Under the pieces are notes generated by a model that made no database searches, was not told where the DNA came from, and saw only the letters and a list, made by a program, of their open reading frames with translations. 64,000 nt of DNA from Paratinospora sagittata (Eukaryota; Streptophyta; Magnoliopsida; Ranunculales; Menispermaceae): assembly GCA_035771175.1 (NCBI GenBank), contig CM069612.1:22922987-22986986 (forward strand). The letters are read 5' to 3'. Both the position numbers and the translations under genes were made by a program. Each line of letters begins with the position of its first letter. Position 1 is the first letter of the stretch. Shown here one piece after another: positions 1-11,357 of the stretch.

Positions 1-1995
1 AAGAGGGGGACAAGTGCTTACCGCCGCTAATCTTGCAACTCTGCAGATTAACTTCTTTGCCCTAACTACCCAACAAGATAGAGAGAATAGTGGAAAGAAG
101 GGGGGAAAAGGGAGGACAATGAGAGAAGAGATAAAACAGTGCACAACAACAACGTGTTGATGCTATTTGACGCCTAGAACGACAGAAACAAGGGAGAGAA
201 AGAAAAGAGAGAACAGAAGGAGAGAAGAAAGAGTAAAGTGGACATGGTTGTGGACAGTGTAGTGTTTGTATATAAAATGGAGAGTGGAGCGTCTGTAACA
301 CCCCGTGCTTTTAATCAATGTATTTGGTTCATTTATATGTACACTGAAGAGTATAATACACGTATAAGTACCTTTAAAGCCATGTGTACATGTGTCAAAT
401 GAACTTGAAAATGTCAAAAGTGAGTTCGGAATGTGATTTTAAATAGAACTCGATTTACAACGTGTATGTCTCATGTGGATTGAGTGTATAGAAGAAGATG
501 AGGAAGGAAGTAAGATGTAATGATGTCATTTCGTTAGGAATTAGACCCGGATGAGGTTTTGCGAGTCCTCATTGTCTGTAGGCCTGTCCTAACAAGGGTT
601 GCGATCCGTGAAATGACTGTGAATTGGGTAATGAGAGGTTGTGGCTACCTTGTACGGCCATACAAGGGTTAGACCCGCTCTCTTGCCTTGAAGGAGGGAG
701 ATGGTAAAATATTTATGAAAGAACAATATTGTGCGCACGTATATTATTTTGATGAATGGTGCATATATGCTTTTGAAGTGTTTTAAGTTAAACAATTTGA
801 TATGCCATGTTTCCTAAAAGGCATGCGATTGTCATGTCAAAAAGTATATTCACTGAGCTGTTGTTTGCTCACCCTATTTTCCTCCAATATTTCAGGTATT
901 GAGTCGAAGGAAAAAGGAAAATTCGTGAGTGATAATCACGTGAGCCTTCGTCTGGTATGTGTATGTATGCTTGGAGGAAATAGATGATATTTTTGTTAGT
1001 TTGATATGCAAACTTATCACACATTATATATATATATATATATGTATGTATTATCATCTAGATGGGATGTGTGGGCATATATATAGCTTAATATATTGGA
1101 TGATGAAATGAAAATTTGTTGTGTGAATGAATGGAATGATTATAGATATCTATATTGGATTTGATTTGTGATATCTCAGGAAAAACAAAAGTGAAACGTC
1201 CATTTTATGGGGAGGTGTAGTCAAAAATTTGAAAATTGTGGGCATTATTGTGAATGTTCGTTGAGGCTGACAGTGTATTGTATACTATATATGAGATGTA
1301 TAGTGTATAATACATTGTGTCGGTCATGACGTCAGCCTACGTTAGGGGGGTCGTGACAGCGTTGGTGGCACCTTACTTAACCCATCACATCGAGTGGTGG
1401 GCACCACCATTATCACTCACCTAATCATGACATGGAGTTGTGTGGTTGCCACATCGCGTGGGGGTGGGGGTGGGGGCGGGGGCCACCATTATTTTTATTT
1501 TATTTAATAAGTAAAAAGATGTAAATATGGTTGTTTTGGAGTGTGACATATGCAATGACATCACCATAAATAATGTGGCATCATGCGTACATTCGTGATG
1601 CATATAACATGTAGAACTGGTATGCATGCGAGTGTTGGCCTACGTCGTTATACCACTGTTCTATTTTGACATCTTAAAATTATGTGACTGGAGTCCCCAA
1701 GGGGTTTTAGACATTCTGAACTCATCCGTGAAGTCAAATTTTTGAAAGAAGATTGTTTGGTTGTGTTTTCATCTAATTTGGCTAAAATATGCATGCATTG
1801 TTATTATACACGTTTAGTCTAATCGAAAATCCGTTTTCCTTCGTTCTTGACACGATTCACTCAAAAATGTATTTTGTAACATTTTTAACGTAACGCATGT
1901 CGAGTTTGGAGCCTTTTTGGCTCTTGTGTGAACTTACAAAAATACTCTTACAGTCAAAATTACGAATTTACCCTTAAAATTTTGGTGTATTATAT
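1..1995 (-). mobile_element. Gypsy-like LTR copy A (family Z), partial, split by a solo LTR
   Basis: The segments 1-293 and 1359-1995 together match parts of two other copies in this window (6284-9438 and 11358-12740). Shared landmarks are the G/A-rich block around 80-240, the TATAAAATGGAGAG stretch near 271, the CACCATTATTTTTATTTT block near 1485 and the end near 1990. The family's outer end reads GGTATTACA on the + strand (TGTAATACC on the - strand), typical of plant gypsy LTRs; in this copy it has drifted to GTGTATTATA. It is cut by the window edge and by the insertion at 294-1358. No coding capacity is visible. Gypsy assignment is an inference from terminus and neighbouring internal sequence. 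Confidence 0.65.
294..1358. mobile_element. Solo LTR, 1.07 kb, inserted in LTR copy A
   Basis: It starts TGTAACACCCC and ends GGGTCGTGACA. It is flanked by GCGTC (289-293) and GCGTT (1359-1363), a 5-bp target-site duplication with one mismatch. The two paralogous sites without insertion (about 8797-8815 and 12270-12290) run straight across this point. Read on the - strand, its first ~200 bases and a block near 600-700 match the solo LTR at 22674-25406, so the two belong to one family although this copy is much shorter. An (AT)n run lies near 1028-1043. Confidence 0.85.
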
Positions 1996-2021
1996 TCTAC
2001 CACCCTTAAAGAAATTTCTTC

Positions 2022-2217
2022 CTCGCAATTAATTACCAGGACGTAACCAAGGTGACATGTGAAATAAATAATAGTGCCATCACCAACATCACCCAAGGTT
2101 ACCTATAGATATTTATATAATAATATGATTATATATATATATATATCGAAGGTGGTGGCGGTAACACCACCACCACTAAATGACATGCAACTCTAACTAT
2201 ATTTATATCATAATATA

Positions 2218-2260
<43 letters not shown>

Positions 2261-2815
2261 TATCATGTAGCCACTGCCACCGCTCAATGCCAGGTAATAG
2301 AGAGGTTAGGTAACCTCAATTGGCGCCGACACCACCGCCTACCCCATTTGCATAACTTAGTGGGTTAGGTGAAGCAGTCGCCTCCCCATTATACATATAT
2401 ATGAAGCCTCTTCAACTCTCTTTTGTCCTCATTTCTTCTCTCCTCTCCTCTTTCTCTCTCTTGATCTCTCTCGCATCAGTAATAGAGACATGTCAGAGAA
2501 CCGCTAAAACATTTCAAGGTGAGCACTTTTCTCTTTTATGTTTTGTGTCTCTTGCTTCTCTCTCCTCTCGTTGCTCTGTTTCTGCCAGAAGATACAGTAG
2601 CTGCCGCAACAAAGGTACTATTGTTGTCACCTCCTCTCTTTCTTCTCTCTCCCTTCTGCTGGGAGAAGCAGCTACAACAATAGCAACAACAACGCTGATG
2701 TTGCCACCACTACCTCCTTCTTCTGCCCTCTTCTCTCTTCTTCCTTCCTTCTTCTCCTTGCTTTTCTTCTCTGCAAGTCATAGTGAACGGAACATCTAGT
2801 ATATAATATTATATT
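2022..2815 (+). repeat. Left arm of an ~800-bp inverted repeat (LTR fragment)
   Basis: Reads as the reverse complement of about 5338-6137. Shared landmarks are the GTGACATG...AATAATAGTG block (2052-2075 versus 6065-6105), the ACACCACCACC block, long AT microsatellites (2221-2254) and a C/T-rich stretch with the apparent reading frame 2401-2799. That frame is low-complexity and lies within an LTR, so I do not call it a gene. The arm is part of the LTR at 4376-6201 in opposite orientation and abuts the truncated gag at 2816. Confidence 0.75.
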
Positions 2816-3480
2816 AGTGTACTTGTCATGAAATAATTTTTCGAACTCAATCCACTTGATCTTCTTAGTGTTCTTATCGAGATTTCTTCTTATCATTTCT
2901 TACCGGGCTCCTCGCTCAAGCTAAAAGGTTGCAAACTCTACCCTTTTTGGTCCTTTTATTTCCAATATGTTCAATCTCTTTACAATGCCTTTGAACCAAT
3001 CATCAGCTTCTAGATGGTCAGAACTTCCTCCGAACTTAAGTGGTTGTAGTTTCAAATTTTTTTTGAAATTCTTAACCCAATCCTTTTCCTCGCGTCCTAT
3101 CCCTGTCTGATTGTCCTTTTCAGTTCTCGGTATAGGATTTACCAAGGCTAGAGTTTGTTGTTGATCCTTGTGTATCATCATCTGACCAAAGGATTCAACA
3201 ATCTTCTTAGTCCCACTAGTCCTACTCAAACTAGTTTCCATCTTGTTATTTGTCGTCAGGTTAACCGGATTTGGAATCTCGACATTTCGAGGAACTGGGG
3301 CAGAGGATACTCCAATAGTTAGAGTAATAGGTTCATTTACCACCTCAATTTCCACTTGGGGTTCTTGCTTAATTGGAATTTGAGTGTTTGATCTTGTTCT
3401 TTGAGTTTTTATCTACACAACAATTGACATTCTATCAGTTCTTTCATCTGCGATGCTTCGTTCTAGGGCGACTCTAGATT
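2816..3480 (-). pseudogene. Decayed gypsy-type gag fragment
   Basis: The - strand frame 3355-2921 (144 aa) has a gag-like start of the capsid domain, with FGG, a short spacer, then ADDWF and ERLNILEI-like spacing. The frame resumes at 2896-2816 with W-x4-F-x3-FHDKY, the expected following block of retrotransposon gag. Two in-frame stops separate the blocks: a TAG where the family usually has CAG, and a TAA shortly after. Downstream gag-pol is missing because the sequence runs into an inverted LTR arm at 2815. It lies on the same strand as the primer binding site at 4361-4372. Confidence 0.75.
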
Positions 3481-4360
3481 TCGAAATTCTAAGTTCTCGA
3501 AACAAAGTGATCCTAGTGGTTCATTTTCTAAGTTTCATAAGATTTTGACAATCCATATGATTGTCACAGGGTACAAGATCTGGTTTTTGATACATGTAAA
3601 CAAATAATCAACGAACACACAACACAACAATGGTATAATGAAATTCCTAAGCTTCCACTTATGCCCTCCATATTCAAGTGTCTATACCACTCTAGCCCGA
3701 CGACATAAGCTTCTACAAAGGAATGTCAATACACCCAAACAATGGCACGAATGTCCCAACAACTAAGGCTTCCCAGGTACCCTCTATGTCCAAGTTGTCC
3801 CATTCCAGTTGAATATAGCGATACAAGCTCGTCCAAAGTCGTTAGTCATTCACCAAACATGGCCTGCTAGGATTCGAGTTCAGAATTCCTCAAATACCCT
3901 TAATCCTTTCACGTCCCATTACTACTTTCGAACTAAGGATATAAGTTTCCTCCTGACCTCAAACGCAAGCCATACAAAGTTTCACACAAGTTCTCGTCTC
4001 TAACTTATGTCCTAACAGTTTATCATTTCATGATCCATTGTGCCTTAGACTTAGATTATACTTCAACTATACTCATAATCATAGTCTAGATTACCTAATA
4101 GTTTTGATATATTATAAGTCATAATTATACGGCTTATCTCAACTTTTGGTTTCCTCAAGATTTTGACTTATGCCTTAACATCAACTTTTTACGACTTAGT
4201 TTGACTAAACCCTTAGACTCATAGCCTAAGCTTTGACATTAATCTTGACAAGCTTGATTTAGTTAGGCCCTTAAACTTACCACCTAAGCTCTGATATTAA
4301 GTTTGGTAAAACTTGGTTGTTTAACAATTATACTTGATCCCATGAAGATCTGAAGCCTAA
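3481..4360. other. Untranslated leader of the gypsy-like element, no gene
   Basis: This stretch lies between the primer binding site and gag on the - strand. It holds no frame I can support; the 64-codon frame at 3809-4003 on the other strand is unsupported. Near 4215-4360 the motif CCTAAGCTCTGATA occurs twice in imperfect form, which looks like a small duplication of the leader next to the primer binding site. Confidence 0.5.
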
Positions 4361-4372
4361 GCTCTGATACCA
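4361..4372 (-). other. Primer binding site for initiator methionine tRNA
   Basis: On the - strand this reads TGGTATCAGAGC, complementary to the 3' end of plant initiator tRNA-Met. It lies 3 nt inside the LTR end at 4376, which reads GGGGTGTGACA on that strand. The position and sequence are typical of plant LTR retrotransposons and fix the element's orientation as minus. Confidence 0.85.
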
Positions 4373-4375
4373 AAC

Positions 4376-5077
4376 TGTCACACCCCGATTTTTGACTCAT
4401 AAATTTATGTGGAATGAACTGGAGTGATGGGTATCAGGGCAGTAAAGTCCTTACAGCAAATGGACAGCTACCTTTGGGTCATAAAGTGACAAGGACAAAG
4501 GATAGTAAATCCACTGGCCTGAATACTCTCAATGGGGTGTAAGTTTCTATCATTTCTTTCCAATGTTCTTATAATTTGGAAACACAAATTCCTTAAGACT
4601 TGACGTCTCCATATTTCTCTTAATCCAATCATGGACTCATCATAATCATGAAATTAACTTATCCTAGAATACCAAATATACTGATATTCTAAATCCTGCA
4701 GGCATCATCAGACTAAATCCTCCCACAAATAAGAATAAAGAAAAAAGTCAATGATCACTCTCACATGTCACGCATCCCATTTGTCGATCAATCGGATTCA
4801 TCAACTCCTGTTGTTTTCAACCTATATACATATATAATCCTTAAATAAGTTATTCAATCGTAATACTAGATATACTTTGAAACATAAGATGCGTCGATCG
4901 AGAAGATGACATGACGTCGGCGTGGTTACGTGAATATAGTCATATACAACATAATATGGTATAACATGCTACCAGCGAAGATACGTATATAATATAATAG
5001 TTTAGTAATATAGTGTAACCTATAATATAATATGTATCACATTATATAAAAGCTAATATAATACGTATTATAATATA

Positions 5078-5110
<33 letters not shown>

Positions 5111-6201
5111 TAGCCTTCTGTGATACAAGACATATGGATACACATAGGAAGTGGGGGATGATTGACGTTGGGCATGTAATATATAATATAACATATATAT
5201 ATATTTATTTATTTATTGTGGTTTGGTGGTCGGGTGGTTTTTCAAAAAGAGAATACCTTTATATAATATATCATCTTTATCTATAATCATTCACACGTCT
5301 ATAATATTATATAACATATCTTAATATAATATTATATACTAGATGTTCTGTTCACTATTACTTGTTGAAAGAAATGCAAGGAGAAGAATGAAGGAATAAG
5401 AGAGAAGAGGGGTGACGTAAGAGGCGGTGGTGGCAACAACAATGTCGTTGTTGCAGCTGCTTCTCCCAGCGAAAGAGAGAGAAGAAAGAGAGGAGGTGGC
5501 AGCAGTACCTTTATTGCTGTTGCTGCTGTTTCTTCGAATGGAAACAGAGCAGCAAGAGGAGAGAGAAGCAGGGGACACATAACATAAAAGAGAAAAGTGC
5601 TCACCTTAAAATGTTTCAGTGGTTCTCCTACTTGTTTCTATTGCTAATACGAGAGAGATCAAGAGAGAGAGAGAGACCTACGTGTTTCTATTGCTAATAC
5701 GAGAGAGATCAAGAGAGAGAGAGAGAAGAGGAGAGAAGAAATGAGGATGAAGGAGAGTTGAAGAGGCTTCACATATACAATGGGGGAGGTGACAGCTTCA
5801 CCCAACCCACAAAGTTATGCAAGTGGGGTGGGTGGTGGTGTCAGGTCCAATTGAGAATACCTAACCTCTCTATTATTATTGATAAAAGGGCAAGAAGCGG
5901 TGGCTACATGATATTATTAATATATATATATATATATAAGTTATAAATATAGATAAAGTTGCATGTCATTTAGCGGCGATGGTGTTACCACCACCATCTT
6001 TTATATATTAGTATACATATATAAAATCACACTATTATATAGATATTATTAGGTAACCTTGGGTGTTGTTGGTGATGACACTATTATTTATTTTACATGT
6101 CACATTAGTTACATATTGGTAGTTATTTGCGAAGATACCGTCTCGGTGAAAATAAATCAAAATTAATAATTAAATTACTCTAAGAATTTGCGGATATTAC
6201 A
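4376..6201 (-). mobile_element. Gypsy-like LTR, 1.8 kb, next to the primer binding site
   Basis: On the - strand it begins TGTAATATCC (6201) and ends GGGGTGTGACA (4376), followed 3 nt later by the primer binding site, so it serves as a 5' LTR for the gag fragment at 2.8-3.5 kb. Its 5338-6137 part is repeated in inverted orientation at 2022-2815. Beyond its outer end (6202-6240) the sequence includes a GGGGCGAAATTTC-like stretch on the - strand, similar to the pre-3'-LTR region of other elements here, so this LTR may have internal sequence on both sides. It contains long (AT)n runs near 5085-5108 and 5921-5938 and a duplicated GAGAGAGATCAAGAGAGAG stretch at 5650-5725. Confidence 0.7.
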
Positions 6202-6283
6202 TTATATGAAATTTCGCCCCAAAATTTAGATAAAGCTCAATTTGATAGGTTACCTACCGGTCAATCATTAATCACCTACAATA

Positions 6284-9200
6284 TGAATAATATATAAATA
6301 TATCTTTATTTATGCGTAACATAAATATAAAATAAAAATGCACCATATATATATCGGACATCATATATTATACATATGATATAATGTAAATGATACATCC
6401 TGTCTGTAATGTATCATATATATATATATAACAGATATCATATAGTATGCATATATATAATATAATTATATATATACAATAGACGATCTCTTTTGAGATG
6501 ATGTGCATATTATATATATTATATCACAACTTTTAATACAAGAGCACAGAATGAAGGTTTTGAAGAGATGAGGTAGAAATTTCAGATAAAATGTGAACGT
6601 CTATTATTATTGTATAATATAATATATAATATACAATAACCCAATACATTATTTTGGTGCCTTGTGTCGGCTCTCATGTGGCAAAAGGCATCTTCTTTAA
6701 AAGGTCGTGATATATAAAATATTACCTATCTTTAGTGGTGGCGGTGCATGTACATATCTATAATTTAACATATATTATATATGAATGTATACGTTCTCCG
6801 AAAACCACCATATACCATCTAACTGTTGCTGGTGGTGGTTTTTAAAACATATATCCTATAATATATAAATATACTGTACAATATGCAGAAGAGAGGAGTA
6901 GTTGAGCGGCGGGGTGGCACCACTATGACTGGTGGTGGTGTGATGGTATGCAGGGAAGGAACACAGAGGGGGGAGAGAAGAAAAGCAAAGAGTGCTGCTG
7001 TTACTTCTTTTTCCAAAAACAGGGTATCACAATTGCTCCATTCCGGTGGTGTTTTGGGCTGCCATTAATCGTGGTGAATCACCCTATACTTACTGTAATC
7101 ACTCACTTGATGAGGGAAATATCAAGTAAAGAGAAAGAGAAGAGGGGGACAAGTGCTTAACGCCGTTAATCTTGCTACTCTGCCAATTAATTTCTTTGCC
7201 CCGACTACCCAACAAGATAGAGAAAATAATGGAAAGGAGGAGGAGAAAAGGGAGGACAAGGAGAGAAGAGAGAAAATAGCACACAACAGCAGTGTATTGC
7301 TGATTCAACATCAGCTCGCTGATCGTCTTATACATTCCGACGCTTACGTTTCAATAGCGCCCTTATATTTTCGGTCGATTTAAACGTGTTTTAAAACATT
7401 AGGACACTCATACCTTTATTAGAGCCCTTATGTTTTTTGTACTTTAAAGATAGGACGCTTACGTTATAAGTAGCACCCTTATGTTTTTAAGTGTTTTAAA
7501 ACAAGACAGGGCGCTAATCTTCCAGTAGCGCCCTCACAGCTTTAGTCGTCTTTAATCGTTGAGTAAGTCATGATGCTTACATTCTTGTAGTGCCCTCACT
7601 TCTTAGTTCAGCAGGACGTTTATGGTCCATGAGCGCCCTCAAGGAACAAAACGACAAAGTTGAGATTATACGTCAGGACGTTAATTGACCAATCAAGATT
7701 CTAATCCAACATTGTCATTAAGTTATGCCTGTGCACTTTTTCAGTTCGCTTTTTTAAAATTTTTTATGCACAGAAACCTTTTAAGATTTGTCAGAGATTT
7801 CCTCTTATGCATGAAATCATAATTCCTGAAACCTTCATTATTCTTGTAATCTGAAAAGAACTATAATGTTCGTGAAGATCATCTTACCATCTTCGTGAAA
7901 GATTCTAGCTGTTGTGAGCAAATGTTCATTTTGAAATTTAAATTCAAATGACTAACAACTTCATCTCTAAGTCTATAAATATCAGTACTTAGAAAATCCA
8001 CAGACCACTGAAAATTTATCAAATGCTTTTGAAAGTTAGTCGAATTTTCAATTTGATTTCAGAAGCTTAAACTATTTTAGTTTTTCAAAATGTCTTCTTT
8101 GAAACTTTGTTTATTCAAAAGATTTTCATACTGAACTTAATCTCTATCTTTCTTTGAAAATCTATTTGAAGGTTACTGAACTAATTTTCAGCACTGTTTT
8201 AATCATACATCATTGTTGTTGAAAAAGAAATTTGAGAGATAGTTCATAGGATCCAGTTGTACTTCATTTCATATCTTGTATATTGTATCAAGTTGTAACG
8301 GTAGTTATATAAACTATTGAGTACCCAACTTTATTTTTCGAACAAGTGGTTATTTTCATTCCTGTAAGTTGAGAAGGTTTAGGTTAGTCTCACACTCGAA
8401 AGTTGAGATAGGTAGTTCTCTAGCCTGTAAGTCGAGAGGTATAAGTAGTTCTTTAACTTGTAAGTCGAGAGGTTTAGGTTGGTCTCAAGCCTGCAAGTTA
8501 AGCATTGTAACAGTTGTTCTCACACTCGGAAGTTGAGAAAATGTGTAACCCTTTGGTTCTCACCCGTAAGATAATCCCTTAGTGAAAGTGTTTCAAATTC
8601 TAACTTAGGAGGTTAGGTAGTGGATGTAGGCAAGTAGCCAAACTACTCTAAATCGATTGTGTAAATTAATTTACTTTTCCGCACTAATTTAGTTGTCATT
8701 GCATTAACTTTAATTGTCTAAGTATATAATTCATCCCCTCTCTTAGATATACCTGGGCCAACAGTGGATAGTGTGGTGTTTGTATATAAAATGGAGAGTA
8801 AGCATCGGTGGCACCTTACCTAAGCCATCACATGGGGTGGTGGGTGCCACCATTATCACCAACTTGATCATGACATGGGGTGGTGTGGTTGTCACATCAC
8901 GTGGGGGTGGTGGTAGGGCCACCATTATTTTTATTTTATTTTATTTTATAAGTAAAAAGATGTAAAGATGATCGTTTTGGTGTGTGACATATGCAATGAT
9001 ATCACCATAGATAATGTGGCATAGTGCATACATCTGTAATGCATATAACATGTAGAACTGATATGCATGCAAGTGTGGGCCTACATACGACATTATACCA
9101 CTGTTCTATTTTGACATCTTAGAATTATGTGACTAGGTCCTCATAGGGTCTTAGACATTCTGAACTCATTTGTGAAGTCAGATTTTTGAAACAAGATTAT

Positions 9201-9438
9201 TTAGTTATGTTTTCATCCAGTTTGGCTAAAATATGCATGTATTGTTATTATAAAAATTTAGTCTCATCGAAAATTCGTTCTCCTTTGTTGTTGACACGAT
9301 TCACTCAAAAATGTGTTTTGTAACATTTTTAACGTGACGCATGTCGAGTTTGGAGCCTTTTTGGCTTTTGTGTGAAATTACAAAAATGTCCTTATAGTCA
9401 AAACTACGAATTTACCCTTAAAATTTTAAGGTATTACA
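6284..9438 (-). mobile_element. Gypsy-like LTR copy B (family Z), interrupted by a copia-like LTR
   Basis: The segments 6284-7297 and 8764-9438 align with copy C (11358-12740) and, in part, copy A. Shared landmarks include the start TGAATAATATATAAATATATC, the ACCACCATATACCATCTAA block (6806), TACCCAACAAGATAGAG (7206), TATAAAATGGAGAG (8784) and the end GGTATTACA (9438). Relative to copy C it has about 200 extra bases near 6480-6700. The middle (7298-8763) is a separate insertion that replaced about 100 bases present in copy C. No coding capacity is visible. Confidence 0.65.
7298..8763 (+). mobile_element. Copia-like solo LTR, ~1.47 kb, inside LTR copy B
   Basis: Flanked on both sides by family-Z LTR sequence that is continuous in copies A and C. 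It starts near TGCTGATTCAACATCAGC and ends near GGGCCAACA after a TTCATCCCCTCTCTTAG stretch, resembling the 3' end of SIRE-type copia LTRs. The 5' part (7310-7640) has four or five imperfect ~75-bp repeats built on GACGCTTACGTT and AGCGCCCT. The 3' part (8350-8560) has imperfect ~40-bp repeats built on TGTAAGTCGAGAGG and GGTTCTCACAC. No convincing target-site duplication is readable and the exact ends are uncertain. Confidence 0.6.
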
Positions 9439-10316
9439 TTGAAGAACATGGGTTGCATATGAGAAATACAGTGAAGAGAAAGAAGAGGAGGGAGAGAAAG
9501 CGTACCCGTGAAACCATGGTCACAACAGCAATAGTTGCTGCCATTGTCTCATGTGATTCTACAAAATCGGGAACAGAGGCTCTGTTTTTGAACTATCACT
9601 GGTGGTCTTTGTCAGTTGTTTCAAGCTGGAATCTTCCGAAAGTTTGCCTTTGTTACTAGTTCGTGAGAGAAGAATGAAGTTCGAGAGGAGAGGAGAGAAG
9701 GAAAAAGGATGGCGGAGAGGTGAAGAGCTATTTTATTTAATGAAGTGGAATGATTAGTGCTTGTTACGGGTGGTGGGTGCATAATATATAAAATATGTGG
9801 TGGTGGGTGCATAATATATAAACTATGTGAGAAGAGAAGTCGTATAGGATGGTGACTGCGTGCCACCATTGTTATTTTTATTTTGTTTTGTTTATATAAA
9901 TATATTAATGTACACTACTCTATCAATCCAAACATATCATCATCTGATACAAACATGTGAGAAAGACACTATTAACTATTTTTTATACAACTCAATTCAG
10001 AAAAAATATTAATTAATTAGCAAAATAATTGGTTAATCAGATTTGCAGACCCCAAAATGGTTGGTACCGATCACAATAATTAGTTTATTTAATAATAATT
10101 TAAATAAAATCTCGAAGTTGAATAAAGTTTGAATTATTTCCGAGGTATTACATCCTGCCATTTTTAAAAGAAATTTTATCCTCGAAATAAGATAAATTCT
10201 GCAATGATAGGCCATATATAAGTCAATCATTAGTCACTCTCAACCCAACACTTTTAGATGACCTATTATTTTGGAGTTTATCCATTTTCAAGGACGAAAT
10301 TTCGTTTAAGGGTGGT
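9439..10316. other. LTR-retrotransposon internal debris between converging LTRs
   Basis: No gene is supportable. A LTR-like end (GAGGTATTACA) is at about 10150, followed by TTTTTAAAAGAAATTTTATCC. At 10290-10316 a GGACGAAATTTCG...AAGGGTGGTAG stretch precedes LTR copy D; this is the usual pre-3'-LTR (polypurine) region of plant gypsy elements. The direct repeat GGTGGTGGGTGCATAATATAT occurs around 9770 and 9800. Confidence 0.5.
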
Positions 10317-10942
10317 AGTAACATCCCAAAATTTTAAGGGTAAATTTGTAATTTTGACTATAAGAGTATTTTTGTAATTTCACACAAAATCCAAAAAGGC
10401 TCGGAACTCGGCATTCCTTATGTTAAAAATGTTACAAAACACATTTTTGAGTGTATCGTGTCAAGAACGAAGGAAAACAGATTTTTGATGAGACTAAACG
10501 TGTATAAAAATAGTACATGCATATTTTAGCCAAATTGGATAAAAACACAACTAAACAATTTTGTTTCAAAAATTTGACTTCACGAATTAGTTTAGAATGT
10601 CTAAAACTCCTTAGGGACCCAGTCACATAATTTTAAAATGTTAAAATAGAATAGTGGTATAACGATGTATGTATGCACACATGTGCATGCATATACTAGT
10701 TCTACATGTTATATGCATCACGGATGTATACAGGTCGCCACATTATTTATGGTGACATCATTGCATATGTCACACGCCAAAACGATATCTTTACATTTTT
10801 TTACATATAAAATAAAATAAAAATAATGGTGGCCCTCACCACCACCCCCACGTGACGTGGCAACCACCACCCCATGTCATGATCAGGTGGGTGGTAGTGG
10901 TGGCACCCACCACCCCATGTGATGGGTTAGGTAAAGTATAAT
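10317..10942 (+). mobile_element. Gypsy-like LTR copy D (family Z), + orientation, truncated
   Basis: Starts TAACATCCCAAAATTTTAAGG directly after a polypurine-like region. It runs as the reverse complement of the 3' parts of copies A, B and C (1990-1370, 9438-8800, 12740-12280). Similarity stops at about 10942 after GGGTTAGGTAAAG. The following 10943-11357 is AT-rich sequence in which I see no gene. Confidence 0.65.
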
Positions 10943-11357
10943 CGAAAAACATGCTATAAAATCTTTAAAACATGCATTGCATAACATGATTAATTAATGA
11001 ATACAAGTGTAGTAGAAGACACATATATCATAATATATAACATGTCAAAAATAACACATTTATCATAATACATAACATGGATGACCATAATATCATATAC
11101 AAGTTCATATAAAGAAAAATATATTATAACACAAAAAAATTTTAAGGAGATCAACATTAACCTATATACCTAACATGACACGATATAACATGCCAATATA
11201 ACATGCCAAAAAATAAATATAAACCATAGAAAAAGTTAAGGTTTGTCCCAAACGTCTTTTGCCAACGCATGTCGTATGAAGTGGCTAGTGCAACGATTGT
11301 ATGGTGGTACAAGGAATCGATGGTGCAAGACTTGGAGTATATGTGTTTGTTACGACA

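Noticed and set aside
2401..2799. 132-codon + strand frame, Ser/Leu-rich
   Set aside because: It lies in an LTR arm, is low-complexity C/T-rich, and its inverted copy at 5338-5760 does not keep the frame.
7310..7640. Regularly spaced short repeats, considered as a CRISPR-like array
   Set aside because: Repeats are imperfect and vary in spacing, the context is an LTR, and the genome is plant nuclear.
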